Shown: in pieces, positions 10,462 through 19,478 of the stretch
Layout: each line of letters begins with the position of its first letter
Position numbering within the stretch: the first letter of the stretch is position 1
Source: Apoda limacodes
Lineage: Eukaryota; Arthropoda; Insecta; Lepidoptera; Limacodidae
Direction: 5' to 3'
Assembly (NCBI GenBank): GCA_946406115.1
Contig: OX291550.1
Location: 31,782,722-31,846,721, forward strand
Length of the DNA stretch: 64,000 nt
Notes under the pieces: generated by a model
Databases searched by the model: none
The model's input: the letters and a program-made list of their open reading frames with translations, nothing else
Told to the model about the DNA's origin: nothing
Position numbers and translations under genes: made by a program

Positions 10462-12882
10462 TGGCGGCAGCCGACTGTCCAATCAAAAGTCGCCGTCTAT
10501 TCGTGGTAGATCGGAACACCAAGCGAAGTTTTTTAATTGATACGAGTTCCGATCTTTGTTGTGTTCCCTCCAAATACGTCCTGGTAGACGTCAGCAAACA
10601 CAATATAAACTTAGCGCTGCCAATGGTAGTACCATAAATACTTATGGCACCATTCAGCTCAATCTGAACTTAGGTCTCCGTCGAGATTTCCAGTGGAATT
10701 TTGTTATTGCTGACGTTGACACAGCCATCATTGGGTCCGATTTCCTGGCGTACTACAACCTGCTGCCCGATTGCAACAGCAAGCGCTTGTTGGACGGGAA
10801 GACCGGTTTATCTTCTGTAGCGGCTGTATCTTGCGTCCAGCAGCATAGTGTAAAGGTGGTGTCCGCATCTGATTCGCCTTTCAGCCACATATTGGCTCAG
10901 TTTCTGGACATCACCAAGCCGCCAGGATTAGTAAGGGAGGTGAAGCACACCACGATCCATTACATCCATACAACAGATGGTCCCCCAGTTTCCTGTCGAC
11001 CTCGTCGTCTGGAACCTCAGATGCTCACAGCAGCTAAAAAGGAGTTTGAGGATATGATTGCCAATGGAACCGCGAGACCATCCAAGAGTTCTTGGTCCTC
11101 GCCGTTGCACATGGCTCCGAAACGCGACTCCACCTGGCGTCCGTGTGGGGATTACAGAGCATTAAACGCTCGAACCATCCCAGATCGCTATCCTGTTAGG
11201 CACATTGGAGATTTCAGCCACAACCTTTCAGGCTCAACCATCTTCAGCACCATTGATCTGGTAAAAGCTTACCAACAGGTGCCCGTCAACAAGGAGGACA
11301 TTTGCAAGACTGCCATAATAACACCGTTTGGCCTATTCGAATTTCCGTTCATGAGTTACGGCATGCGTAATGCTGGCCAAACGTTCCAACGTTTTATTGA
11401 CGAGGTGACCCGCGGTCTGGACTTCTGCTATGCGTATATCGATGACATCCTGGTCTACTCAAAAGACGCGGAGCAACATGCACAGCACCTTCGTGCATTG
11501 TTCCAGCGGCTAAACGAGTACGGGGTCGTCATTAACCCGTCAAAGTGTGTATTAGGTGCCAAGAGCGTCTCTTTTCTCGGATATCTTATTTCCGCAGAAG
11601 GCACTCGTCCTCCCGAAGACCGTATCCAAGCTCTGGTGGACTTTCCATCTCCGAAAACGGTCCAGGGTATGCGAAGGTTCTTGGGCATGATAAATTATTA
11701 TAGAAGGTTCCTGTCCGATGCTGCCCGACACCAAGCCTCTCTGGTTGACGCCGTCGCTTCTACAAAAAGCAAAGGTGCTAAGCCATTTCCATGGTCACCT
11801 GAGCTGGAGCAAGCTTTCGAGGCTTGTAAGAAAAGCCTGTTATCCGCTACCGTTCTGGTACATCCAGTCAATGACGCTCCTCTTGGTCTTTTCACAGACG
11901 CCTCTAGCGTACATATTGGTGCCTGTTTACAACAAAAGGTGGATGACCAGTGGCAGCCCTTAGCTTTCTTTAGCAAGAAGTTAAGCAGCCAACAGACCCA
12001 ATGGCCCGCTTACTATAGGGAACTTCTTGCCGTCTACGAAAGTGTACAGCATTTTAGGCATATTTTGGAGGTTAACATGTAACTATTTTCACAGACCACA
12101 AGCATCTACTGTACGCTTTCAAACAACGTAGAGAAAAACTTCCACCAGCCCAACTTAACCAGCTGTCATTCATTAGTCAGTTTACGACAGATGTCCAGTT
12201 TATAAAGGGCCAGGACAACGTGGTAGCAGATACTATGTCCCGTGTCGAAGCCATCTCTCTCGAAGAGGATTACGCGGCACTAGCACATGCTCAGGAGCTG
12301 GATGACGAACTGCGTCAACTTCGCTCTAGCTCCTCTCTAAAACTTGAGCAAGTAGTCGTGCCCAGGACAGATAAATCAATTCTGTGCGATACGTTAACAG
12401 GTAGGCCACGACCATATCTGACACCAAATTTTCGTCGAGCGGCTTTCGAGAAGATACACAACCTCAGCCACCCTGGCGCGCGGACTACCGCACGCTTGGT
12501 ATCTGAGCGGTTCGTGTGGCCTCAAATCCAAAAAGACTGCCATGCATGGGCACGCGCATATATCCCATGTCAACGAAGCAAGGTTTCGAGGCACATCAAT
12601 TCTCCGCTGGGTCATTTTGATAACCCGTCTGGCAGGTTTCGCCACGTACATTTAGATATCAGTGGTCCTATGCCTTCCTCCAATGGCTTATCTTACTGTG
12701 TGACTGCAGTTGACAGGTTTACTCGCTGGCCAGAGGCATGGCCAATGACCACTATAACAGCAGAAGAGGTAGCCGAAAAATTTGTCAGTGGCTGGGTATC
12801 ACGCTATGGTGTACCTACCACTATTACTACTGACCAAGGGCGTCAGTTTGAGTCCCAACTATTTAAACAGCTTTCCCAATAA
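10410..12882 (+). pseudogene. pol (protease-RT-RNase H-integrase) of Gypsy element, copy 2
   Basis: The protease and RT are as in copy 1 but with QRFIDEV and YSKD. RNase H runs to 12082, where a frameshift occurs just before the TIFTDHKHLLYAFK block. The frame open from about 12080 to 12882 contains the RNase H end (GQDNVVADTMSRV) and the integrase zinc finger HNLSHPGARTTARLVSERF with ...AYIPCQRSK; the first Cys of the expected C-x2-C is Tyr (codon 12559-12561). The integrase core shows the first two acidic residues (HLDISGPMP and TTDQGRQFES). The final Glu is lost because the gene is interrupted after FKQLSQ. Confidence 0.86.
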
Positions 12883-12896
12883 TGAAAACTTTTTTT

Positions 12897-12916
12897 AAAA
12901 AAAAAACCGGCTTCAA
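12897..12916. repeat. Left target-site duplication of the I-group element
   Basis: Ten A followed by CCGGCTTCAA at 12897-12916; the same 20 bases recur after the tail at 18477-18496. The duplicated sequence is the outer part of the inverted-repeat arm that continues at 18497. Confidence 0.88.
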
Positions 12917-13150
12917 GGAAAGCGCGGGAAACGTTGAATTTGGCGGGCGTCTTTTTTGGTTCAGTATTTATAATTATAAATATTTAGTGGTAAATTGATC
13001 GAGTGAGGAGTGTAAATATTTTTATTTAGTAGATTAGTTTATATAGTTTATTTATATTTTAGCCACATAGGTAAGTTTTGTATATATATACTGTAAATAA
13101 AAAACAATTATGAACGAGCCGCCAGATCAGTTCCTGAGGCGTCTGAATTT

Positions 13151-14617
13151 GTGACAGTAGAATCGAGTGCAGAAACAGATGGATCTAACTGGCAACCATC
13201 TCTGAAACGACACTGTTTGACTAAGAGATGTAAAAAATGTAATAAAAAAAAGAGGAAAAATAAATTAGGAGATAGTAAAAGCTGCGATTGTTGTGATGAA
13301 ATGGATTCATTTCCTCAATATCCCATACCTCAAAGTAGTACTTCGAAACCTAGTTTGGACCAAACTCCCAATACAACTCAAATCCCTGATTTAAATACTA
13401 ATTCAGCTCTACCACATACTCCCATAGGCCGAACCTTGTACCAATCCACTGATGTGTCTCCTTATGTAGTACATGTGCAAAAATTGCAAACATTACCTAA
13501 TGATAGTACAACTTTGCATCCAATTGCATTTGGCAGATTTTTAAAAAACAATTCTATAAAAAATATAGTTAACGGCAGTTTAAAACGCTTAGGTAGGAAC
13601 AGAATTGCATTAGCATTTTCAAATTTCATTGATGCCAATTTATTTATTGATAACTCAAGTTTATTGGCACAGAGTTTAAAGGCCTTTATACCTACTTTTA
13701 ATGTAACAAGAATGGGTATTGTGCGAAACATTCCATCTGAATGGTCGCCTGAGGAGGTAAAAGAAAATATATCAGTTCCAGTAGGTTGCGGTGAAATTTT
13801 AAAAATTAGAAGGATTAATTACAAGGTAATTACAGAAGGAGCTTCTACATGGAAACCTTCCCAAACTGTAGTCCTAACTTTTGATGGACAAGTCTTACCA
13901 AAAAGGATATTTATGTGTTACAATTCCCTCCCAGTCGACTTATATATATATCCCACCATACAATGCTACAATTGTTGTAGATTTGGCCACACCAAAACAC
14001 AATGCAGAGCCAAGCCTCGTTGCTACAAATGTGGTCAGGATCACAATGGAGATTCATGTGATACTGAAGATAATGCATCCTGTTGTTTATGTTCTGGGTT
14101 TCATTATGCAACTAGCAAATCATGTCCTGAATTTTCGAGACAGAAGGAAATTAAGTCATATATGTCACATAACTCAGTTTCCTATTTTGAAGCATCAAAA
14201 TTATTCCCTGCATGCTCCAAATCATTTGCAGATGTGACCATATCTTCTGTTAACTCTCCAATACAAAATAATATTATTAATTTCAATAATACCAAACAAC
14301 AACCTTTTAAGCAATCCTATAAAAAAACAGTTATGATTAAACCCCCATCACATCCTAAACAAACAGTGGGATATGATAGAGAAGCTCACAATGCTATTAT
14401 AAAAGATTATAATACCCCTTCACCTTCAGTTGGTTGTGTTCTGAATATGAGCAGAGAGATGGACAAAGAACAATCTGTGTCTGATGTAATAATCTCCCTT
14501 ATTACATCATTATCTCAATCCAATATTATTTCACCGTCCAACGCTGACCATTTAATTGAAATGATTAAAAAAAAGTCTCACTACGGACGACCCAGCCACA
14601 CTACAGTGGAATTGTAG
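13151..14617 (+). CDS. ORF1 zinc-knuckle protein of I-group element
   Basis: About 488 residues, the nucleic-acid-binding Gag-like protein. The lysine-rich N-terminus (RCKKCNKKKRKN) is followed by a folded central region and three knuckles at about residues 275-325: CYNCCRFGHTKTQC, CYKCGQDHNGDSC and CCLCSGFHYATSKSC. The frame has no obvious ATG start: it is open upstream of 13151 and the first in-frame Met is near residue 51. The ATG at 13110 opens a 14-codon frame in another phase and may be a short upstream ORF or the original start followed by an indel. The 3' end overlaps ORF2 by about 50 bases. Confidence 0.85.
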   Translation: MTVESSAETDGSNWQPSLKRHCLTKRCKKCNKKKRKNKLGDSKSCDCCDEMDSFPQYPIPQSSTSKPSLDQTPNTTQIPDLNTNSALPHTPIGRTLYQSTDVSPYVVHVQKLQTLPNDSTTLHPIAFGRFLKNNSIKNIVNGSLKRLGRNRIALAFSNFIDANLFIDNSSLLAQSLKAFIPTFNVTRMGIVRNIPSEWSPEEVKENISVPVGCGEILKIRRINYKVITEGASTWKPSQTVVLTFDGQVLPKRIFMCYNSLPVDLYIYPTIQCYNCCRFGHTKTQCRAKPRCYKCGQDHNGDSCDTEDNASCCLCSGFHYATSKSCPEFSRQKEIKSYMSHNSVSYFEASKLFPACSKSFADVTISSVNSPIQNNIINFNNTKQQPFKQSYKKTVMIKPPSHPKQTVGYDREAHNAIIKDYNTPSPSVGCVLNMSREMDKEQSVSDVIISLITSLSQSNIISPSNADHLIEMIKKKSHYGRPSHTTVEL

Positions 14618-17600
14618 AAGTATAATAAACAAGAAAAATTATTTAATTTATCTTATTAATAAATATAATCCTATAATACTTACACTGTGTGAAACCTGGT
14701 TAAAGCCTGGTTATAATTTAAAGATACCTGGTTATTCTTGTATAAGAGAAGACAGAGCTGATGGTCATGGTGGCGTTGCCATCCTCATCAAGAATTCTCA
14801 TGCATTTTCCCCTATAAGCCTTCCCACCCATAATGATAATATTTCAATTGTTGCAGTTAATGTTCTTAATATCTGTTTTGTATCCATATATATTCCACAT
14901 CCTTCTACACTTATATTCTCTGAGGTTAATCATATTTTTTCTGTTTTACCAAAACCAGTCATAATTCTGGGTGACTTTAATTCGCATCATCAGTGTTGGG
15001 GCAGTTCTTTTACAAATTATAATGGAGAAAAAGTCCTAGAAATTCTTGATTTAAACAACCTTTGTATTCTTAATACTGGTGATCCTACTCGAAGGTCTTC
15101 TCCACATGAAGGTAAAAGTGCAGTTGATCTTACAATATGTTCACCTAATCTAGCTTCCTCCCTTTCTTGGCATCCACTCTCTTCCACCTTTGGTAGTGAT
15201 CATTTTCCCCTGTTAATTACACTTCCATTTAAAAATGTTAAAGTCATTCCTCGAAAATCACATTTAAAATATATTCTTCCTAATAAAAGTGAAGATTGGG
15301 AAAAATATAGAGACTATGTTGAAAAGAAAATATCAATGTTGCCTAAATCTAATTCTGGAATGGAGAACACATGCAATAATGCATTGAGTGATCTCCTTAT
15401 AGAAACTGCTGATAAACATTTTCCTTCAAAACCTAGGTCATCTAACAAAATACCTTCTCCTCCATGGTGGGACAAAGAATGCACAATTGCTATAAAATCT
15501 AGAAAAGAAGCAGAGAAAAAATATAACTCAGATATGTCCTTTCTAAATTTTCAAATATTGTCAGATACTATTAAGCATACAAAAAAACTTCTTAGGAAAA
15601 AGAAATCAGAAGGATGGAAGAAATTTTGCACCTCTATCTCTCCCGATACTTCCCCATCCGCTGTTTGGCGTCAGATAAGAAGATTCAAATCCTCCTATTG
15701 TAATACCTCTCCTCCTATTCCCTCTTCCTTAACAGACTCATTTATGGATAATTTAGCCCCACCATACGTGCCAGAGGATTCTTGTACAAATCCACTCACA
15801 TTACCTATTATAAATCTGACAGGCCTTAATGCTCCTTTTACCATGTTGGAATTAAAAGGTGTGTTAGCTCATGTAAAAGACTCTGCACCAGGATATGATG
15901 GAATTCCCTATTCTTTTGTTTCAAACTTAAGTGATAATGCATTACTATATTTTTTGGATGTCATTAATACAGTAATGATAACAGGTAACATTCCCTCCTC
16001 TTGGCAAGTACAAACTGTGATACCATTTTTAAAACCTGATAAAAACCCATCTGATATTTCTGCTTACCGTGGTATAGTTCTTTCTTCAGTCTTGGTAAAA
16101 ATAACCGAAAACCTTTTGAAAAATAGACTGGAATGGTTTATTGAAAGTAAGGGGCTTTTATCAGGAGACCAGTTTGGATTCAGAAAAGGGAGAAGCACTA
16201 TGGACAATCTAAGTGTTTTCATTACTGATATACGCATTGGCTTTTCTCAGAATACATCAACCCTTGCTGCCTTTTTAGATATTCACGCGGCCTATGATAA
16301 TGTCCTATTACCTATTCTTAGAAAAAAACTGAATGATCTTAATGTCCCACAAATGATTACAAATTTCATTATAAATATCCTATCCAAAAGAGTAATATCC
16401 CTTGAAGAACCTAACAAGTTATCAAGATTTGTCTGGAAAGGTTTACCACAGGGCTCGGTCCTTAGTCCTATGCTATATAACATATACACTTATGATTTAG
16501 CTGCTTCACTTCAAGGCCAAGTTAATGTCCTTCAATATGCTGATGATCTTGTGTTATATGTAAGTGATAATAATGTAGACCAAGCTTGCACTACCCTAAC
16601 AGCTTCTATGGGTCTTCTTCATTCTTGGCTAAACTACAATGGTTTACAATTATCCATTCCAAAAAGTACTATTGTATTATTCTCCAGATTCAGAACCCCC
16701 CCTGTAATTAATGTTTTGTATGATAATGCTGTAATACCTAATAAAGATAACATTAAGTTTTTAGGTATTTTATTAGATTCTAAGTTGACAGGAAAATTAC
16801 ATTGTGAATTTATAGCCGCCAAATGTGAAAAACGTTTGAATATGCTTAGATGTCTAGCAGGAGTCTGGTGGGGCAGCCACCCCTTTTCCCTTAAACTTAT
16901 ATATAATGCAATGGTCCGTAGTCTGATTGATTATGGCTCTTTTCTATTAGAACCATGCAATGTTAGTGCTCTAAAAAAATTAGATAGCATTCAATATAAA
17001 GCATTAAGAATAATTACTGGAGCCATGAAATCTAGCCCTGTTAATGCTTTACAAGTTGAATGTGGGGACCCTCCCCTAAAATTAAGAAGGCAATATCTTT
17101 CAGACAGATATCTGTTTCGAAATATGCAATTTTCCAATCACCCACTAAAATGTAAACTACAATTATTACTAGATTCCACTAGAGCCTCCCACTACTGGTC
17201 TAAAAAAATACCTCCTTGTCTGGTTTTAAGCTACAAGAAATTTTTGTCTATGGAAACTCCAATATATTCTTTTCAAAAACTTCCAGTCTTTTTATTTAGC
17301 TATGAATCTTTAGTAATATCTCCTGTAATTCATAGTAATATAGGGTTAAATAAAAACTCCACAGAAGTTAAAAAAAAATTTATTCAGACAGTAAATGAAA
17401 TGTGGCAAGGCTGGCATTACATATTTAGTGATGCTTCAAAACTTAAATCTGATAAATGTGTTGGAGTGGGTGTTTTCCACTCTCAGTACAAAACAATACA
17501 AAAGGTTAAACTTCCTCCAAAAAGTTCTATTTTCACTGCAGAATGTTTCGGCCTCTTAAAAGCTATAGAATATATTCTTTTGGCAAAATTAAAAAATACA

Positions 17601-18284
17601 ATAATATTTTCTGACTCTAAAAGTGCTTTACAAGCTTTAGCTAGATATCCTTTTTATTTAAAATCAGATTATTTAATCATTTTTCAAATGCGGGAGTTAC
17701 TTTTGAAATGCTTCAGAAATGGATATATTGTTGAGTTTGCATGGATACCAAGTCACTGTGGCATTGAGGGAAACAATAGAGCAGACAATCTGGCAAGGGA
17801 AGCAATTGAAGATGGTGATATGTTTCCTTATAAAACTTATTGTCATGATTTGACAGTTTTACCCAAGATTTATCTAATAGATTCTTGGAATACACATTGG
17901 CAAGTAAGCAGTCAGTTAAAAGGTAACTCATTTTATCAGATTCAGCCAACAATTCCTTCTAAACCATGGTTCTATAAAATTAATTTTAGCAAGGTCATAA
18001 CCACAATTCTGATACGTATGAGATTAGGACATGTTTGTACTCATGCACAGCTATCTAAATTTCATATAATCAACTCTAATGTTTGCCCCTGTGGGTTGGA
18101 TGTAGGTGATCTGAATCACCTCTTCTTTTCCTGTCCTCTGTATGACAATTCCTCTTTTCTTTATGCTCTGTTATCAATCCGTGTTCCCTTCCCAACTAAT
18201 ATAATGTGTTTACTGAGCTCGAATGATCCTGTTATTTATCGAATAATTGCCTACTTTATTTACCATAATAATATTAGGATTTAA
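14565..18284 (+). CDS. ORF2 endonuclease-RT-RNase H of I-group element
   Basis: Open for about 1,239 codons. APE endonuclease (14.6-15.25 kb): LQWNCRSI, LCETWLKPG, IILGDFNSHHQCWG, SAVDLTICSPNL, FGSDHFPLLI. RT (15.85-16.8 kb): APGYDGIPYSF, SAYRGIVLSSVL, GDQFGFRKGRSTMDN, AAFLDIHAAYDNV, GLPQGSVLSPM, catalytic QYADDLVLY. RNase H (17.4-17.8 kb): FSDASK, TAECFGLL, FSDSKSALQAL, IPSHCGIEGNNRADN, so all catalytic acidic residues are present. A C-terminal Cys/His patch (CPCGLDVGDLNHLFFSC) follows. No ATG occurs in frame before 15336, so translation probably depends on coupling to or frameshifting from ORF1. Only the section from 15336 would be found by an ATG-based search. Confidence 0.87.
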   Translation, partial: LKKSLTTDDPATLQWNCRSIINKKNYLIYLINKYNPIILTLCETWLKPGYNLKIPGYSCIREDRADGHGGVAILIKNSHAFSPISLPTHNDNISIVAVNVLNICFVSIYIPHPSTLIFSEVNHIFSVLPKPVIILGDFNSHHQCWGSSFTNYNGEKVLEILDLNNLCILNTGDPTRRSSPHEGKSAVDLTICSPNLASSLSWHPLSSTFGSDHFPLLITLPFKNVKVIPRKSHLKYILPNKSEDWEKYRDYVEKKISMLPKSNSGMENTCNNALSDLLIETADKHFPSKPRSSNKIPSPPWWDKECTIAIKSRKEAEKKYNSDMSFLNFQILSDTIKHTKKLLRKKKSEGWKKFCTSISPDTSPSAVWRQIRRFKSSYCNTSPPIPSSLTDSFMDNLAPPYVPEDSCTNPLTLPIINLTGLNAPFTMLELKGVLAHVKDSAPGYDGIPYSFVSNLSDNALLYFLDVINTVMITGNIPSSWQVQTVIPFLKPDKNPSDISAYRGIVLSSVLVKITENLLKNRLEWFIESKGLLSGDQFGFRKGRSTMDNLSVFITDIRIGFSQNTSTLAAFLDIHAAYDNVLLPILRKKLNDLNVPQMITNFIINILSKRVISLEEPNKLSRFVWKGLPQGSVLSPMLYNIYTYDLAASLQGQVNVLQYADDLVLYVSDNNVDQACTTLTASMGLLHSWLNYNGLQLSIPKSTIVLFSRFRTPPVINVLYDNAVIPNKDNIKFLGILLDSKLTGKLHCEFIAAKCEKRLNMLRCLAGVWWGSHPFSLKLIYNAMVRSLIDYGSFLLEPCNVSALKKLDSIQYKALRIITGAMKSSPVNALQVECGDPPLKLRRQYLSDRYLFRNMQFSNHPLKCKLQLLLDSTRASHYWSKKIPPCLVLSYKKFLSMETPIYSFQKLPVFLFSYESLVISPVIHSNIGLNKNSTEVKKKFIQTVNEMWQGWHYIFSDASKLKSDKCVGVGVFHSQYKTIQKVKLPPKSSIFTAECFGLLKAIEYILLAKLKNTIIFSDSKSALQALARYPFYLKSDYLIIFQMRELLLKCFRNGYIVEFAWIPSHCGIEGNNRADNLAREAIEDGDMFPYKTYCHDLTVLPKIYLIDSWNTHWQVSSQLKGNSFYQIQPTIPSKPWFYKINFSKVITTILIRMRLGHVCTHAQLSKFHIINSNVCPCGLDVGDLNHLFFSCPLYDNSSFLYALLSIRVPFPTNIMCLLSSNDPVIYRIIAYFIYHNNIRI

Positions 18285-18476
18285 TTTTATAAATAAAAAG
18301 TATGTATTTGTACAATTTTTGTTTATATTTTGATTTATTATTTTTATTTATTAATATAATGGACTTGCACGGACAAAATCCAAAATTTGTATTTAAAATA
18401 AAAGAACGTTTCCTCGTTTTAACTAGTTAATTGGCTAAGCATGCGAAAAACCCATGCAAGCCAGGAAAAAAAAAAA

Positions 18477-18496
18477 AAAAAAAAAACCGGCTTCAA
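18477..18496. repeat. Right target-site duplication of the I-group element
   Basis: Matches 12897-12916 (A tract then CCGGCTTCAA); its A tract merges with the element's poly(A) tail, so the exact inner edge is uncertain by several bases. Confidence 0.85.
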
Positions 18497-18544
18497 AAAG
18501 ATCCATTAAAAAGGTAAAAATAATTACTAATTTCCAAAAATCTG
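18491..18544. repeat. Left arm of 54-bp inverted repeat
   Basis: Begins CTTCAAAAAGATCCATTAAA and ends CCAAAAATCTG. Its reverse complement occurs at 22200-22253 with one mismatch. The arm continues leftward, beyond the I-group insertion, into the A tract and GAAAACTTTTTTT at 12884-12916. Confidence 0.9.
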
Positions 18545-18546
18545 TT

Positions 18547-18639
18547 CTGAATTACAGTTTGAAGTTGGTGTCATGCAAGCAAAATGTGTTATAAACTGTT
18601 ACATATGTACATGGACACCAACTTTAAACTGTAATTCAG
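18547..18639. repeat. Hairpin, 26-bp stem
   Basis: CTGAATTACAGTTTGAAGTT... at 18547-18572 pairs with 18614-18639 with one mismatch, leaving a 41-base loop. It sits just inside the left inverted-repeat arm and overlaps the start of the SGNH-like frame. It could be a small foldback element or an end structure. Confidence 0.75.
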
Positions 18640-19478
18640 ATCATATAATACAATCATATGCTCACAACAGTTCTCACTCAACTAGTGTTTCACAAAAATG
18701 TAATGTTGATGACAATATAGTAATGTTTTGCGATGAAATGGGAAAAGGTTTTGGACACTTTCTCAGCTCAAGTGTAGGACAACCAGTTTTAAATAATTGT
18801 ATGCCAAATGCCAATTATGTTTATATAATGAGAAGTTTAATAAAGTCTGACAAAATCACTCCATCCTCTACATTAGTAATATTTATCGGTAACAGGGGTA
18901 ATGTAAATAAAAGTGAATTAAGACAATATTATAATAGTATAAGCGCACTTAAAGTAAAAAAAATTGTAAAGTTTACATTTCCCTATTGTAAGGGTTTGCC
19001 ACAGGAGGAAAACAACCTTAGATGTAAGTTAAATTTAGCTTTGCATACTATGTCTAGCAATAACAATAACTTTCATGTGATAGATACTAACAGTATTTTT
19101 AGACATAATTATATAAGGACAAGACAAATATTATCTCACACACCATTGACCCAGAGTGTTAGCCTTGTCGCTATCATTTTATATTAATACCACAGCCAAT
19201 AATTTGGCTAAACAATCTGCTTTTATTGAGCAGTGTAATTATAGTAGTGTAATTGACATTTCAGCCAAGTATTTGGCTAAACAACCTGCTTCTATTGAGC
19301 AGTGCAATTATAATAGTGTAATTGACATTTCAGCTAGTCATTTAGCTAAACAACCTGCTTCTATTGAGCAGTATAATAATTTGACATGTAATAATTTAAA
19401 TTAAATTTTCAGACAACAAAGGACCACTTTGGCATATTATATAATTCCAACATTAATAATGATTATATTAAACAATCT
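18573..19478 (+). pseudogene. SGNH-hydrolase-like ORF1 domain, frameshifted
   Basis: Open from 18573 to 19187, then continuing in another frame. The order of short blocks fits an SGNH esterase-like fold of the type found in ORF1 of some CR1/Jockey-group elements: VMFCDEMGKGFGHFLSS (block I region), LVIFIGNRGNVNKSEL (block III region), VIDTNSIFRHNYIR, and KDHFGILYNSN (block V region, near 19410). The classic GDS serine is not present, so activity is doubtful. A 69-bp tandem repeat is inserted between the last two blocks. The assignment is by pattern only and could be wrong. Confidence 0.45.
19201..19404 (+). repeat. 69-bp coding minisatellite, about three copies
   Basis: Units start at 19202, 19271 and 19340, exactly 69 bp apart, so each adds 23 codons. 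The translated unit contains LAKQPASIEQCNY then SVIDIS. The third copy is partial. Confidence 0.92.

Larger units (their letters stand above)
4691..11976 (+). repeat. Tandem duplication, 3,643-bp unit, two copies
   Basis: Positions 4691-8333 reappear at 8334-11976 with an offset of exactly 3,643 bp. By eye the copies differ at about seven positions (5791, 7747, 7754, 7819, 7971, 8073 and 8176 in copy 1), roughly 99.8% identity. The junction at 8333/8334 joins the RNase H region of the first copy to the upstream non-coding region of the second, with only about 1 bp of homology. It is therefore not the usual LTR-LTR exchange. An assembly duplication of two haplotypes is an alternative. Confidence 0.93.
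8334..12882 (+). mobile_element. Ty3/Gypsy (CsRn1/Kabuki-like) LTR element, copy 2, 3'-truncated
   Basis: Repeats the whole of copy 1 and continues into RNase H and integrase. It is cut at about 12882, where the inverted-repeat and I-group elements begin; no 3' LTR is seen. It contains the same gag and protease frameshifts as copy 1 plus one more near 12080. Confidence 0.87.
12917..18476 (+). mobile_element. Full-length I-group non-LTR retrotransposon
   Basis: A 5.56-kb element with a 5' UTR (12917 to about 13150), ORF1, ORF2, a 3' UTR of about 180 bp and a poly(A) tail, bounded by a 20-bp target duplication. No stop or frameshift was found inside the ORF1 frame open from 13151 or the ORF2 frame open from 14565, unlike every other large element in the window; neither frame has an obvious AUG. 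RNase H following the RT, and three zinc knuckles in ORF1, place it in the I superfamily; clade (I, Nimb, Loner, Kiri) is not resolved. A related decayed copy lies at 26741-31060. Probably the youngest large insertion here. Confidence 0.88.
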
